Shown here: in pieces, positions 1 to 8,045 of the stretch
Layout: each line of letters starts with the position of its first letter
Numbering within the stretch: the stretch's first letter is position 1
Origin: Chryseobacterium sp. 36-9
GTDB lineage: Bacteria > Bacteroidota > Bacteroidia > Flavobacteriales > Weeksellaceae
DNA length: 64,000 nt
Direction of reading: 5' to 3'
NCBI GenBank assembly: GCA_001898785.1
Contig: MKVE01000015.1
Coordinates: forward strand, 33,589-97,588
Program-made: the position numbers and the translations under genes
The notes under the pieces: model-generated
What the model saw: only the letters and a program-made list of their open reading frames with translations
Database searches by the model: none
What the model was told of the DNA's origin: nothing

Positions 1-417
1 GAAACGACATCAATGATTACGGTCGAGTCTTACATTAATGATGAGTTTCTGAATGTTTTCTGGGGCGATGGATTGATCGTTTCAACTCCAACCGGTTCTA
101 CAGCTTATTCACTGAGTTGTGGCGGACCGATTATTTCTCCGACGAACGATAATTTTGCGATATCGCCAATAGCACCTCATAACCTGAATGTCCGTCCACT
201 GATTGTAAAAGATGACTCGAAAATAAAACTGACAGTTAAAAGCCGGGTTCCGCAATACACTTTGGCTTTGGATTCAAGGCTTTATCATATGGAAGTGGGG
301 AGTGAGATTATCATTGAAAAAGCAGAATTTTCTTTGTTCCTTATCAAGCCGAAAAATTTCAGTTTCTACGAAACAATCCGCCAGAAGTTGCTTTGGGGAA
401 ATGACAAGAGAAATTAA
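1..417 (+). CDS. nadK: NAD kinase, C-terminal part (5' end outside window)
   Basis: This is the C-terminal part of NAD kinase, which phosphorylates NAD to NADP in the cytoplasm. The reading frame is open from base 1 (Glu-Thr-Thr-Ser before the first visible Met), so the ATG at 13 is internal and the true start lies left of the window. The visible part carries the family segment GLIVSTPTGSTAYSLSCGGP, in which the Thr-Gly-Ser-Thr-Ala-Tyr run contributes to NAD binding, followed by the conserved region with SPIAPHNLNVRP. About 138 residues are present of roughly 290 usual for the family. The gene runs in the same direction as the aldolase gene downstream. Confidence 0.93.
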   Translation, partial: ETTSMITVESYINDEFLNVFWGDGLIVSTPTGSTAYSLSCGGPIISPTNDNFAISPIAPHNLNVRPLIVKDDSKIKLTVKSRVPQYTLALDSRLYHMEVGSEIIIEKAEFSLFLIKPKNFSFYETIRQKLLWGNDKRN

Positions 418-518
418 TTATTGAAAAATTATTCTTAACATAGTATATTAATTGAAGTTAGAATTATTAATAATTTCGTAACTTTACAGTCCAAAAAATC
501 TTAAAAAATATAATAAAA

Positions 519-1586
519 ATGAGCAGAAAATTTCCGGCAGGAGTTGCCACTGGTTCTTTAGTAACAGAGATATTTGATTATGCAAAAGAAAAGCAATTTG
601 CGCTTCCTGCTGCTAATGTGATTGGCTCTAGTAATATCAATGCAACTTTGGAAACTGCTGCAAAACTAAACGCTCCTGTAATTATCCAGTTTTCAAATGG
701 TGGTGCGGCTTTCAATGCAGGAAAAGGCTTGAGCAATGATGGTCAAAGGGCTTCTATACTTGGAGCTATTGCTGGTGCAAAGCACATCCACACTTTGGCA
801 GAAGCTTACGGAGCGACAGTAATCCTGCATACAGACCATTGTGCAAAAAAATTATTGCCTTGGGTTGATGGTCTTTTAGATGCAAGTGAAGAACATTTCA
901 GACTGACGGGAAAACCATTATATTCTTCTCACATGCTGGATCTTTCTGAAGAACCTTTGGAAGAAAATCTCGAAGTTTCTGCTAAATATTTCGAAAGAAT
1001 GGCAAAAATGGGAATGACTCTAGAAATTGAACTTGGAGTAACCGGAGGTGAAGAAGATGGTGTTGATAACTCTGATGTTGACAGCTCAAAATTATACACA
1101 CAACCCGAAGAGGTTGCACATGCTTATGAAGTTTTGAAAAAAGTGTCTGATAATTTCACAATTGCTGCCGCTTTCGGTAATGTACATGGTGTTTATAAGC
1201 CGGGCAACGTAAAATTAACTCCAAAAATCCTTGATAATTCTCAGAAATATGTTCAGGAGAAATTTGGTACAAAGGAGAAACCGGTAAATTTTGTGTTCCA
1301 TGGTGGATCTGGCTCTACTTTGGAAGAAATAAGAGAAGCAATCAGCTACGGTGTTGTAAAAATGAACATCGATACAGATTTACAATTCGGTTACACAGAA
1401 GGAATCAGAGATTATATGACAGAACAGATTGAATATCTGCGCCATCAGATCGGAAATCCAACTGGTGCCGATGCTCCAAATAAGAAATTCTACGATCCAA
1501 GAGTCTGGGTAAGAAAAGGAGAAGAAACGTATATCAAGAGATTGACTCAGGCTTTTGAAGATCTGAACAATATCAATACACTTTAA
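519..1586 (+). CDS. fbaA: Class II fructose-bisphosphate aldolase
   Basis: Zinc-dependent aldolase that interconverts fructose-1,6-bisphosphate with dihydroxyacetone phosphate and glyceraldehyde-3-phosphate in glycolysis and gluconeogenesis. At 355 residues it has the usual length of the class IIA (E. coli FbaA-like) type. The catalytic Asp and first metal His are visible in HTDHC (Asp106, His107), another metal ligand in ELGVTGGEEDG, His223 in NVHG, and His261 in the FHGGSGS phosphate-binding loop. The start is the ATG at 519, about 100 nt after nadK, so it probably has its own promoter. A repeat of family B separates it from accD. Confidence 0.97.
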   Translation: MSRKFPAGVATGSLVTEIFDYAKEKQFALPAANVIGSSNINATLETAAKLNAPVIIQFSNGGAAFNAGKGLSNDGQRASILGAIAGAKHIHTLAEAYGATVILHTDHCAKKLLPWVDGLLDASEEHFRLTGKPLYSSHMLDLSEEPLEENLEVSAKYFERMAKMGMTLEIELGVTGGEEDGVDNSDVDSSKLYTQPEEVAHAYEVLKKVSDNFTIAAAFGNVHGVYKPGNVKLTPKILDNSQKYVQEKFGTKEKPVNFVFHGGSGSTLEEIREAISYGVVKMNIDTDLQFGYTEGIRDYMTEQIEYLRHQIGNPTGADAPNKKFYDPRVWVRKGEETYIKRLTQAFEDLNNINTL

Positions 1587-1587
1587 T

Positions 1588-1671
1588 AATTTATAAATGA
1601 TAATTGATGAGCGATAAATGGTTCAGTCGTTTTTCTCATCAGTTATCATTTTTCATTTATCAATTATAGAA
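1588..1671. repeat. Palindromic intergenic repeat, family B copy 1
   Basis: The spacer between fbaA and accD is an AT-rich inverted repeat. The arm at 1592-1611 (including TGATAATTGATGAG) pairs with the arm at 1635-1648 (CTCATCAGTTATCA) with one mismatch, and further ATAAATGA/TCATTTAT matches lie outside. Related sequences built on TTGATAAATGAT occur at 47697-47766, 50205-50284 and 63617-63678. It contains no gene. Confidence 0.7.
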
Positions 1672-1672
1672 T

Positions 1673-2530
1673 ATGGCATTTGATTGGTTTAAAAGAAAAA
1701 CCCAAAACATTACAACTTCCACGGAAGACAAAAAAGATGTTCCAAAAGGTCTTTGGCATAAAACTCCAACCGGAAAAATTATAGAAGCGGAAGAACTTAA
1801 AGCGAATAATTTTGTATCTCCGGAAGACGGTTTCCATGTAAGAATCGGCAGCAGAGAATATTTCGATATGCTTTTTGATGATCAGAAATTCAAAGAATTG
1901 GATGCTGATGTTGAAAGTGTTGATATCCTGAAATTCAAGGATACAAAAACTTACACAGACCGTCTGAAAGAAGTGAAATCAAAAACAAAACTGACAGATT
2001 CTATCCGTAATGCAACCGGAAAAGTGAATGGTGTAGAAATGGTAGTTTCCTGTATGGATTTTGCTTTTATCGGAGGTTCTTTAGGTTCTGTAATGGGAGA
2101 AAAAATCAGAAGAGCTATTGATTATTGTATCAAACACAAATTGCCTTATATGATTATCTGCCAGTCCGGTGGAGCGAGAATGCAGGAAGCAGCATATTCA
2201 CTTATGCAATTGGCGAAAGTTCAGGCTAAGCTGGTTCAGCTTTCCGATGCCGGTTTACCTTATATCGCCTATTTGACTGACCCTACTTTTGGCGGTATCA
2301 CAGCATCATTTGCAATGACAGCTGATTTGATTATTGCTGAACCAAGTGCTTTGATAGGTTTTGCGGGACCAAGAGTTATCCGTGAAACGATAGGAAGAGA
2401 TTTGCCTGAGGGCTTCCAGACATCGGAATTCCTGCAGGAAAAAGGATTTGTTGATTTTATCGTGAAAAGGACAGAAATCAAACAGCAAGTTTCCAGAGCT
2501 GTAAAGCTTTTAATGCACGAATATCATTAA
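1673..2530 (+). CDS. accD: Acetyl-CoA carboxylase carboxyltransferase subunit beta, lacking the zinc ribbon
   Basis: Beta subunit of the carboxyltransferase that moves the carboxyl group from carboxybiotin to acetyl-CoA, giving malonyl-CoA for fatty acid synthesis. The crotonase-fold core is recognisable from [28 protein letters not shown] and [22 protein letters not shown]. At 285 residues it has normal length. In most bacteria four cysteines near residues 25-55 form a zinc ribbon. Here the same segment reads LWHKTPTG...[13 protein letters not shown] with no cysteine. Recalled flavobacterial homologues share this loss, so it looks lineage-wide rather than a defect. A terminator follows at 2552-2587. 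Confidence 0.96.
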   Translation: MAFDWFKRKTQNITTSTEDKKDVPKGLWHKTPTGKIIEAEELKANNFVSPEDGFHVRIGSREYFDMLFDDQKFKELDADVESVDILKFKDTKTYTDRLKEVKSKTKLTDSIRNATGKVNGVEMVVSCMDFAFIGGSLGSVMGEKIRRAIDYCIKHKLPYMIICQSGGARMQEAAYSLMQLAKVQAKLVQLSDAGLPYIAYLTDPTFGGITASFAMTADLIIAEPSALIGFAGPRVIRETIGRDLPEGFQTSEFLQEKGFVDFIVKRTEIKQQVSRAVKLLMHEYH

Positions 2531-2551
2531 TCCAAACAGTTAATAATTATA

Positions 2552-2587
2552 AAAAAACTCACTCTCTCAAATCTGGGAGAGTTTTTT
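2552..2587 (+). terminator. Terminator after accD
   Basis: AAAAAACTC (2552-2560) pairs with GAGTTTTTT (2579-2587), with three further inner pairs after one mismatch. The T run ends directly at the next ATG (2588), so it both ends accD and forms the immediate leader of the next gene. Confidence 0.75.
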
Positions 2588-3097
2588 ATGAGATTTGTAA
2601 GCATATTTTTCAGGACTTTAAAATCATTGACCTTTAAAAAACTTTTGAAGGTCTTTTCTATCGGATTAATGCATCCTTTATTTGCGTTCTTATATACTTA
2701 TGCCAGTTTTAAGGCATTTACCAAAGCCAAAGAGCTTTATCCGAAAACCAATTCTAACAGCGGAAAAGGAAATGCATTCCGACACGCTTACTGGTGTTGC
2801 CTGATCATGATGTATTTCTGTAAAGTCTCATCACCAAATAAATCTCTGAAATGGTGCAAAAAACTTACAGATATGCACGAAGAACTTTTCCCGAATGAAC
2901 CGTTAGAAACCAAAATGGATCTTCATAATAACAGAGTTGGAATGGATTATTTTATGACGCTCGTTCCGGGAATCCATCGTCAGTTTTTTGAAAGCAGCTT
3001 TTTTATTGAGGAATTACAGAAGAGAACCGCAAATGCTGTTTTGATAACTGATACGGATCAAGACGTTGATAAAGCAACGTTGGTGTATTTGGAATAA
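2588..3097 (+). CDS. Conserved hypothetical protein, DUF6973-like
   Basis: A 169-residue protein with a hydrophobic stretch near residues 22-42. The conserved-looking core is GKGNAFRHAYWCCL (about 59-72), followed by a Met-His-Glu and then MDLHNNRVGMDYF (about 117-129). The FRHAYW plus DLHNNxVG pattern matches what I remember of DUF6973 proteins, a family of unknown function whose conserved His, Glu and Asn residues suggest an enzyme. No signal peptide is obvious. The ATG lies directly against the accD terminator, preceded by GGGAGAG, so either it is read through from accD or translation starts further in, for example at the Met in GLMHPLF. Confidence 0.6.
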   Translation: MRFVSIFFRTLKSLTFKKLLKVFSIGLMHPLFAFLYTYASFKAFTKAKELYPKTNSNSGKGNAFRHAYWCCLIMMYFCKVSSPNKSLKWCKKLTDMHEELFPNEPLETKMDLHNNRVGMDYFMTLVPGIHRQFFESSFFIEELQKRTANAVLITDTDQDVDKATLVYLE

Positions 3098-3102
3098 TCA
3101 AA

Positions 3103-3126
3103 TTGACGACTCAGAAGAATCGTCAA
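3103..3126. terminator. Bidirectional hairpin between convergent genes
   Basis: TTGACGA (3103-3109) and TCGTCAA (3120-3126) form a stem between the convergent hypothetical gene and metQ. AT-rich flanks on both sides are consistent with termination in either direction. Confidence 0.55.
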
Positions 3127-3155
3127 CTTAAAAAATTAGATATATAATAGAAGTT

Positions 3156-3956
3156 TTACCACGCTTTCACCGCTCCACCTTTGAAGGTTTGTTGCGCCGC
3201 AGATTCTACTTCCGGAGATTGGTAAGCTTGTACAAATTTTTTCACTTTTTCATCATTCTTATTATCTTCTCTTGCAACGATAAGATTAGCGTAAGGCGAA
3301 TCCTTATCTTCTTTGAATAATCCTTCTTTTTCAGGGTCAAGACCAGCTTGAGCCGCAAAATTATTATTGATAATTGCCAAAGCTACTTCTTTGTCTTCCA
3401 AAACCCTTGGAATCTGAGGTGCTTCCAATTCCAGGATTTTCAGGTTTTTCGGATTAGCGATAATGTCAGTTACTTTAGGCAACAATCCAACGTCATCTTT
3501 CAACTTCAAAATACCTTGCTTTTGTAATAACAATAATGAACGTCCGCCATTGGTCGGGTCATTAGGAATCACAATAGTTTGTCCGGGTTGCAATTCGGAA
3601 ACTGATTTTATTTTTTTTGAATAAGCTACAATCGGGTAAACAAAAGTTTTTCCCACAACTGCTAATTTATAACCACGTTGTCTGGATTGCTCTTCAAGAT
3701 AAGGTAAATGCTGAAAAGCGTTCACATAAACATCACCTTGGTTCAGAGCTTCATTCGGAACGACATAGTCATTAAAGGTAACCAATTCCACATCCAAGCC
3801 GTATTTTTTTTTCGCTACTTTTTTAGCAGCTTCGGCAAGGTTTTGTTCTGGTCCGGTTGCGATTCCCACTTTCAGAATATTAGGGTTTGATTCTTTTTTG
3901 CTGCAGGCTGATAATGTAATAATAGCTAATGCTAAAGCCAATATTTTCGTCTTCAT
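3156..3956 (-). CDS. metQ: Methionine ABC transporter substrate-binding lipoprotein
   Basis: NlpA/MetQ-family lipoprotein that binds methionine outside the inner membrane and delivers it to MetNI. The signal peptide MKTKILALALAIITLSAC ends in a lipobox (LSAC), so the mature protein starts at Cys18. Family segments include KVGIATGPE, VNAFQHLPYLE, PIVAYSKKIKS and IPNDPTNGGRSLLLLQK. At 266 residues the length is normal. It is the third gene of metN-metI-metQ, 12 nt after metI. Regulation is likely set by the leader upstream of metN. Confidence 0.95.
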   Translation of the reverse strand: MKTKILALALAIITLSACSKKESNPNILKVGIATGPEQNLAEAAKKVAKKKYGLDVELVTFNDYVVPNEALNQGDVYVNAFQHLPYLEEQSRQRGYKLAVVGKTFVYPIVAYSKKIKSVSELQPGQTIVIPNDPTNGGRSLLLLQKQGILKLKDDVGLLPKVTDIIANPKNLKILELEAPQIPRVLEDKEVALAIINNNFAAQAGLDPEKEGLFKEDKDSPYANLIVAREDNKNDEKVKKFVQAYQSPEVESAAQQTFKGGAVKAW

Positions 3957-3968
3957 TTTTTTAAATTT

Positions 3969-4622
3969 TTATCTATGATTGAATTTTTTTGAAAGAAAGT
4001 CTCCGGAAAGCTGAATAATGAAAACCAGTACGATTAATAATATTAGAACAGAATTCATTACTGCAAAATCATATCCGATATAACCGTATTGATAACCAAC
4101 TTGTCCCAATCCGCCGGCACCAACTGCACCGCCCATTGCAGAATATCCAACTAGTGTAATTAATGTAATACTCACATTATTGATTAATGAAGGCAAAGCT
4201 TCTGGTAAAAGGACTTTTCGGATGATTTGAAACGGTTTTGCACCCATTGCTCTCGCTGCTTCTATCAAGCCTGAAGGAATTTCCAACAGGCTGTTTTCTA
4301 CTAACCTTGCAATGAATGGTGCGGAACCTACACTCAACGGAACTAGTGCTGCGGAAACGCCAATCGATGTTCCTACAATGGTTCTTGTGAAAGGTATCAT
4401 CCAGACAATGAGAATGATAAAAGGAATCGAACGGAAAATATTGACTATAATTGATACGATTTGGTGTGATATCTTATTTTCCAATAATTGGCCTTTTCTT
4501 GTGAGGAAAAGAAAAATTCCCGTCGGTAATCCTAAAACAAATCCGAAAAATCCTGAAACCAAGGTCATTACAACAGTTTCAATTGTCCCTTGAAATAACA
4601 AATTGATAATACTATCCGACAT
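3969..4622 (-). CDS. metI: Methionine ABC transporter permease
   Basis: Inner-membrane permease of the methionine importer, 217 residues with about five membrane segments. The cytoplasmic coupling loop is visible as EAARAMGAKPFQIIRKVLLP, which is the EAA motif of importer permeases. Its start overlaps the end of metN by 11 nt, which suggests translational coupling, and metQ follows after 12 nt. Confidence 0.95.
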   Translation of the reverse strand: MSDSIINLLFQGTIETVVMTLVSGFFGFVLGLPTGIFLFLTRKGQLLENKISHQIVSIIVNIFRSIPFIILIVWMIPFTRTIVGTSIGVSAALVPLSVGSAPFIARLVENSLLEIPSGLIEAARAMGAKPFQIIRKVLLPEALPSLINNVSITLITLVGYSAMGGAVGAGGLGQVGYQYGYIGYDFAVMNSVLILLIVLVFIIQLSGDFLSKKFNHR

Positions 4623-5640
4623 AACCTAAAATTTCTGTGTTTGTATATTCATTTTCCAAATAAGTCAAAGCTTCATTGGTATTTTTTCCCTGCAATTCCA
4701 GAATCAAAATACCAAAATTCAAGTGACCAACATATTCCAGTTGTGCACTGATAATCTTTGCTTTAACATTAAATTTATCGTATACATTAATGATAACAGA
4801 ACTCTGTGTTTCGTTTCCGGTAATAAGAATTTTCACTAAAGGATTATTGTCTTCACTATCGATATTGCTGATAGAATTCTGATAGATCGAAGGCAATTCC
4901 ACATTCAGAGAAGCTTGGATAAAACCTTTCGTGATATCTTTTTCCGGATGAATGAAAATCTGTTCCACTTTTCCTTGTTCTACTAATTGTCCATTGTCAA
5001 TCACAGCGACTTTATCACAGATGCTTTTAATCACTTCCATCTCGTGTGTGATAAGAAGAATCGTGAGATTCAGTTTTTGATTAATGGATTTAAGAAGTTG
5101 TAAAATCGATTTTGTCGTTGCAGGATCCAATGCGCTTGTAGCTTCATCACACAACAGAACTTTCGGATCGTTGGCTAAAGCTCTCGCAATCGCAACTCTC
5201 TGTTTTTGTCCGCCGGAAAGATTCGCAGGATAATCTTTTGCCTTTTCTTTCAGTCCGACCAATTCCAAAAGTGAATCCACTTTCTCCTTGATTTCCGACT
5301 TCGATTTTCCTTCTAATTCCAACGGAAATGCCACATTATCAAAAACCGTGCGAGATGACAATAGATTAAAATGCTGGAAAATCATCGCAATTTTTCTTCT
5401 TTCCAAAGTCAATTGAGCTTCGGACAATTTTGTCAGTTCTACATTATCGACAATCACTTTTCCTTCGTTGGGTTTTTCCAGAAGGTTCACGCATCTGATG
5501 AGCGTGCTTTTCCCGGCACCGGAAGACCCAATCACACCGAAGATTTCCCCCTTTTCAACAGTCAGGGAAACATTGGATAAAGCTTGGATGATTCTATTTT
5601 TGGTTGTAAAACGTTTGGAAACGTTCAGCAGTTCAATCAT
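4612..5640 (-). CDS. metN: Methionine ABC transporter ATP-binding protein with NIL domain
   Basis: ATPase subunit of the MetNIQ importer. The nucleotide-binding domain covers about residues 1-240, with Walker A GSSGAGKST, signature LSGGQKQRVAIARAL, Walker B VLLCDEATSALD and the switch His in LLITHEM. The last 80 or so residues (about 262-342, from NPLVKILITGNE) form the NIL domain, which in known MetN proteins binds methionine and shuts transport down when the pool is high. Length (342) is normal. It is the first gene of the operon; between its start and its promoter lie a terminator-like hairpin and a small leader frame. Confidence 0.96.
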   Translation of the reverse strand: MIELLNVSKRFTTKNRIIQALSNVSLTVEKGEIFGVIGSSGAGKSTLIRCVNLLEKPNEGKVIVDNVELTKLSEAQLTLERRKIAMIFQHFNLLSSRTVFDNVAFPLELEGKSKSEIKEKVDSLLELVGLKEKAKDYPANLSGGQKQRVAIARALANDPKVLLCDEATSALDPATTKSILQLLKSINQKLNLTILLITHEMEVIKSICDKVAVIDNGQLVEQGKVEQIFIHPEKDITKGFIQASLNVELPSIYQNSISNIDSEDNNPLVKILITGNETQSSVIINVYDKFNVKAKIISAQLEYVGHLNFGILILELQGKNTNEALTYLENEYTNTEILGYVG

Positions 5641-5658
5641 TTTTATTCATTAGTTAAA

Positions 5659-5694
5659 ATAAAAAACCTTTCACATAGAAGTATGAAAGGTTTT
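5659..5694 (-). terminator. Terminator-like hairpin in the metN leader
   Basis: On the minus strand an 11-bp perfect stem (arms 5684-5694 and 5663-5673, AAAACCTTTCA on the plus strand) with a 10-nt loop is followed by six T, one A and four more T. It sits after the leader promoter and only about 20 nt before the metN start codon, so it would stop transcription before the operon unless prevented. This is the arrangement of an attenuator. Confidence 0.75.
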
Positions 5695-5704
5695 CAAAAT
5701 AAAC

Positions 5705-5781
5705 ACACTATTATTACTTCTTCATATATATTCGAAAAGTTAAATCGTAGCAACAAAACATTTTTTCTGACATAATAGTGT
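5705..5781 (-). promoter_or_regulatory. Inverted repeat enclosing the metN leader frame
   Basis: ACACTATTAT at 5705-5714 is perfectly complementary to ATAATAGTGT at 5772-5781, giving a 10-bp closing stem around 57 nt. The geometry resembles the P1 helix of a riboswitch or a leader able to switch structure. The start codon of the small leader frame lies in one arm and its stop codon in the other. No SAM-I consensus (such as GAGGGA or a TGGCCC-like core) is seen, so no known class is claimed. Confidence 0.45.
5714..5773 (-). CDS. Putative 19-residue leader peptide upstream of metN
   Basis: A short frame reads MSEKMFCCYDLTFRIYMKK and stops at a TAA. It lies between the leader promoter and the terminator-like hairpin of metN. 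It contains three Met and two adjacent Cys codons, which would suit sensing of sulfur amino acids by ribosome stalling. No convincing ribosome-binding site is visible, as is usual in Bacteroidota. The same bases could instead be an aptamer that happens to have an open frame. The position is suggestive, the coding function is inference. Confidence 0.35.
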   Translation of the reverse strand: MSEKMFCCYDLTFRIYMKK

Positions 5782-5798
5782 TTTAAAAAAAGCCTTTG

Positions 5799-5829
5799 CA
5801 AAACTAAAAATTCAATTCATACCAAACAA
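5799..5829 (-). promoter_or_regulatory. Promoter of metNIQ
   Basis: On the minus strand TAGTTTTG (5799-5806) fits the Bacteroidota -7 consensus TAnnTTTG. A TTG at 5827-5829 lies 20 nt upstream and serves as the -33 element. Transcription would start near 5790-5794, placing the leader frame and hairpin in the 5' untranslated region. Confidence 0.65.
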
Positions 5830-5890
5830 GTATAATTTGAATTAAATGATAAATGTCAGTTTTTTGTAATAATCGTTTGGGCGACTTAAT

Positions 5891-5984
5891 CCGCCTTCCG
5901 CTCCCAAACCTAACGAAGTGGTTCGACGAATTCAATCTTTTCACTCCACTGCGTTGCGTAAAAAGGATTTCCGCTCAAGTCGGG
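5891..5984 (-). repeat. Composite dispersed repeat, family F copy 1
   Basis: Read on the minus strand this begins with CCCGACTTGAGCGGA (5970-5984) and ends with GGAGCGGAAGGCGG (5891-5904). Both end motifs recur exactly and in the same order at 27428-27530, while the middle differs. The block is more GC-rich than its surroundings. It makes up much of the 529-nt gene-free stretch 5641-6169; the remainder, 5985-6169, shows no gene, only a short segment including GTCATTCCGTAGGAATCT (6033-6050). Confidence 0.7.
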
Positions 5985-6169
5985 TCGCGACAATTCGACT
6001 TCAAATTTTAGCATAACATTTACAGTGAAGTTTGTCATTCCGTAGGAATCTAAATATAACACGGTTTTCGTTGTTGACAAAAGTGTGTTTATGGACTGCA
6101 AACAGTTTTAAAAACCAACTTCTAAAATCTCATATCTTTTCTTACATTTACTAAAAATTAATTTTCCGA

Positions 6170-7570
6170 ATGGTTCTAAGCAGGATTTGGTCCGCCTTCA
6201 TTATTATAGCAATTGCGGTTGCATCAATTAAATATTTCAGTTCAGAGAATTACAGCCAGATTTTTAATGATATGGTTGTGGGAAAAGGTGGCGACACGAT
6301 TCAGATTTCGCAAAAACCTTTAGCTCAGATTTCTCCGGAAATTCAGAAATCATTATTAACCAATCCTGATTTTGAAGACAGTCACATTCATTACAAGATG
6401 GATTCTCTTCAAAATGTCAAAACTTACAGAATTGCAGAGACGGATGGCGTAATTGGAACGAGTAAAGTTGCAAAAGATATCTGCCTTGATTTAATTGGTA
6501 TAATGGTTCTTTTTATGGGGTTTATGAGCATTGCTGAAAAAGCGGGCGGCATCAACTTCCTCAGCCGGTTGATCCAGCCATTCTTCTCAAAATTATTTCC
6601 TGAAATTCCCAAAAATCATCCGTCTTTCGGGCATATGATGCTAAATTTCAGTGCTAATCTTCTCGGTCTTGATAATGCAGCGACGCCTTTCGGACTCAAA
6701 GCAATGGAAAGTCTCCAAACTTTGAATCCCGATAAAGACAAAGCCAGCAATGCACAAATTATGTTTCTCTGTCTGCACGCCAGCGGATTGACATTGATCC
6801 CGGTTTCTATCATTGCGATTCGTTCATCAATGGGTTCGGAAACACCGACGGATATTTTCCTGCCTTGTATGATTGCAACCTTTTGTGCAACAATGGCCGC
6901 AATGATAATTGTTTCTATCAGACAAAAAATCAATCTTTTTCAGCCGATTGTTTTAGCTTACGTTGGCGGAATTTCTGCGATTATCGCATTACTGGTAATA
7001 TATCTGGTTCAACTGAATAAAGAAGAATTGGATTCTTTCAGCAAGGTGATGAGCAACGGAATTATCCTATTGATTTTCTTCGCGATTGTTCTTGGTGCAG
7101 TTTACAAAAAAATCAACATTTTCGATGCATTTATCGATGGTGCGAAAGAAGGTTTTACGGTCTGTGTGAAGATTATCCCATATTTGGTTGGAATGTTAAT
7201 CGCGATTTCATTGCTAAGAACGAGTGGCGTTTTTGATGTGATTATTGACGGAATGAAATGGGTTGCCAGCGCATCACATCTCGATACAAGATTCGTTGAC
7301 GGATTACCGACCGCTTTGATAAAACCATTATCCGGTTCCGGAGCGCGCGGCATGATGGTGGATACGATGAAAACTTTTGGAGCCGACAGTTTTCCGGGGA
7401 AATTATCCGCCATTTTGCAAGGAAGCTCTGATACAACGTTCTATGTCATCGCCGTTTATTTCGGGTCGGTTGGAATCAAAAATACAAGATACACCGTTGG
7501 TTCGATGCTTTTGGCAGATTTGGTTGGCGTGATTACTGCGATTGTTTTGGCGTATTTGTTTTTTGGGTAG
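6170..7570 (+). CDS. SpmA/SpmB-like nucleoside recognition (Gate) domain membrane protein
   Basis: A 466-residue integral membrane protein that resembles the spore maturation proteins SpmA and SpmB joined in one chain. The N-terminal half has a membrane segment at 5-23 and an extracytoplasmic stretch, then LNFSANLLGLDNAATPFGLKAM (about 158-179), a signature of the SpmA Gate domain. The second half, from about 310, contains the SpmB-like GAKEGFTVCVKIIPYLVGMLIAI and LPTALIKPLSGSGARGMM segments, followed by GSSDTTFYVIAVYFG. Fused forms occur in non-sporulating Bacteroidota, so the sporulation name is historical; a role in transport of a small molecule is possible but unproven. The ATG at 6170 is followed directly by a hydrophobic helix. 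Confidence 0.85.
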   Translation: MVLSRIWSAFIIIAIAVASIKYFSSENYSQIFNDMVVGKGGDTIQISQKPLAQISPEIQKSLLTNPDFEDSHIHYKMDSLQNVKTYRIAETDGVIGTSKVAKDICLDLIGIMVLFMGFMSIAEKAGGINFLSRLIQPFFSKLFPEIPKNHPSFGHMMLNFSANLLGLDNAATPFGLKAMESLQTLNPDKDKASNAQIMFLCLHASGLTLIPVSIIAIRSSMGSETPTDIFLPCMIATFCATMAAMIIVSIRQKINLFQPIVLAYVGGISAIIALLVIYLVQLNKEELDSFSKVMSNGIILLIFFAIVLGAVYKKINIFDAFIDGAKEGFTVCVKIIPYLVGMLIAISLLRTSGVFDVIIDGMKWVASASHLDTRFVDGLPTALIKPLSGSGARGMMVDTMKTFGADSFPGKLSAILQGSSDTTFYVIAVYFGSVGIKNTRYTVGSMLLADLVGVITAIVLAYLFFG

Positions 7571-7573
7571 TTG

Positions 7574-7605
7574 AGATGCAAGATGCAAGTTTCGGGTTGC
7601 AGGTT
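7574..7605 (+). repeat. Left inverted repeat of the four-helix-bundle cassette
   Basis: AGATGCAAGATGC, six extra bases, then GGGTTGCAGGTT. The reverse complement of 8046-8070 reads AGGTGCAAGGTGC then GTGTTGCAGGTT, so the two blocks are imperfect inverted copies framing the gene at 7679-8044. Confidence 0.65.
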
Positions 7606-7678
7606 CTGAAATTCGCTGACTAGATGTTGGTCAGAAGGAATGATTTTTTTATTTTTAAATAAGAATAAAAAAAACCAA

Positions 7679-8044
7679 ATGAGTTATCTTAAATTAGATA
7701 TTTACACGATATCGTTCGAACTTTTCATCGCTGTACATCAGTTGACATTTAAACTTCCAAAACACGAACTTTATGAATTGGGAAGCCAGATAAGACGCTC
7801 TGCAGATTCTGTCAATTCGAATATTGTTGAAGGTTATGGAAGAAGAATTTACAAAGCGGACTATCTTAGGTTTCTGACAATGTCTCACGGAAGTTGTGAT
7901 GAAACTACAAATCACCTTAGAAAAGTAATAAAGTTATACCCCGATATTGCGTCTGAATTTCAGGAAATTCTAAATAAATACTTGCTGCTGGGAGGAAAAA
8001 TTTATAATTATGTAGAATATGTCAAGAATAATTGGCGTACCTAA
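7679..8044 (+). CDS. Four-helix bundle protein (23S rRNA intervening-sequence protein family)
   Basis: Small helical protein of the S23/IVP family (TIGR02436), which includes proteins encoded in 23S rRNA intervening sequences and is related to the Avd accessory proteins of diversity-generating retroelements. The family core is visible as LGSQIRRSADSVNSNIVEGYGR (about residues 33-54) and DYLRFLTMSHGSCDETTNHL. I start it at the ATG at 7679 (MSYLKLDIY) because the 13 codons before it are Lys/Asn-rich and unlike the family; length is then 121 residues. The gene has no functional link to its neighbours and is framed by inverted repeats, one touching its stop codon. Its cellular role is unknown. 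Confidence 0.85.
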   Translation: MSYLKLDIYTISFELFIAVHQLTFKLPKHELYELGSQIRRSADSVNSNIVEGYGRRIYKADYLRFLTMSHGSCDETTNHLRKVIKLYPDIASEFQEILNKYLLLGGKIYNYVEYVKNNWRT

Positions 8045-8045
8045 A

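Noticed and set aside
2269..2488. Minus-strand frames inside accD
   Set aside because: They are fully contained in a conserved coding sequence and have no independent support.
5641..5781. SAM-I riboswitch upstream of metN
   Set aside because: The conserved SAM-I core segments are absent, and the spacing and size of the closing stem do not fit; only an unnamed leader structure is claimed.
5910..6101. Open frame of 63 codons on the minus strand
   Set aside because: It lies over the family F repeat and shows no protein-like conservation or start context.
6616..7413. Two long minus-strand frames inside the SpmA/B-like gene
   Set aside because: They lack a start context and family similarity, while the plus frame encodes a clear membrane protein along the whole length.
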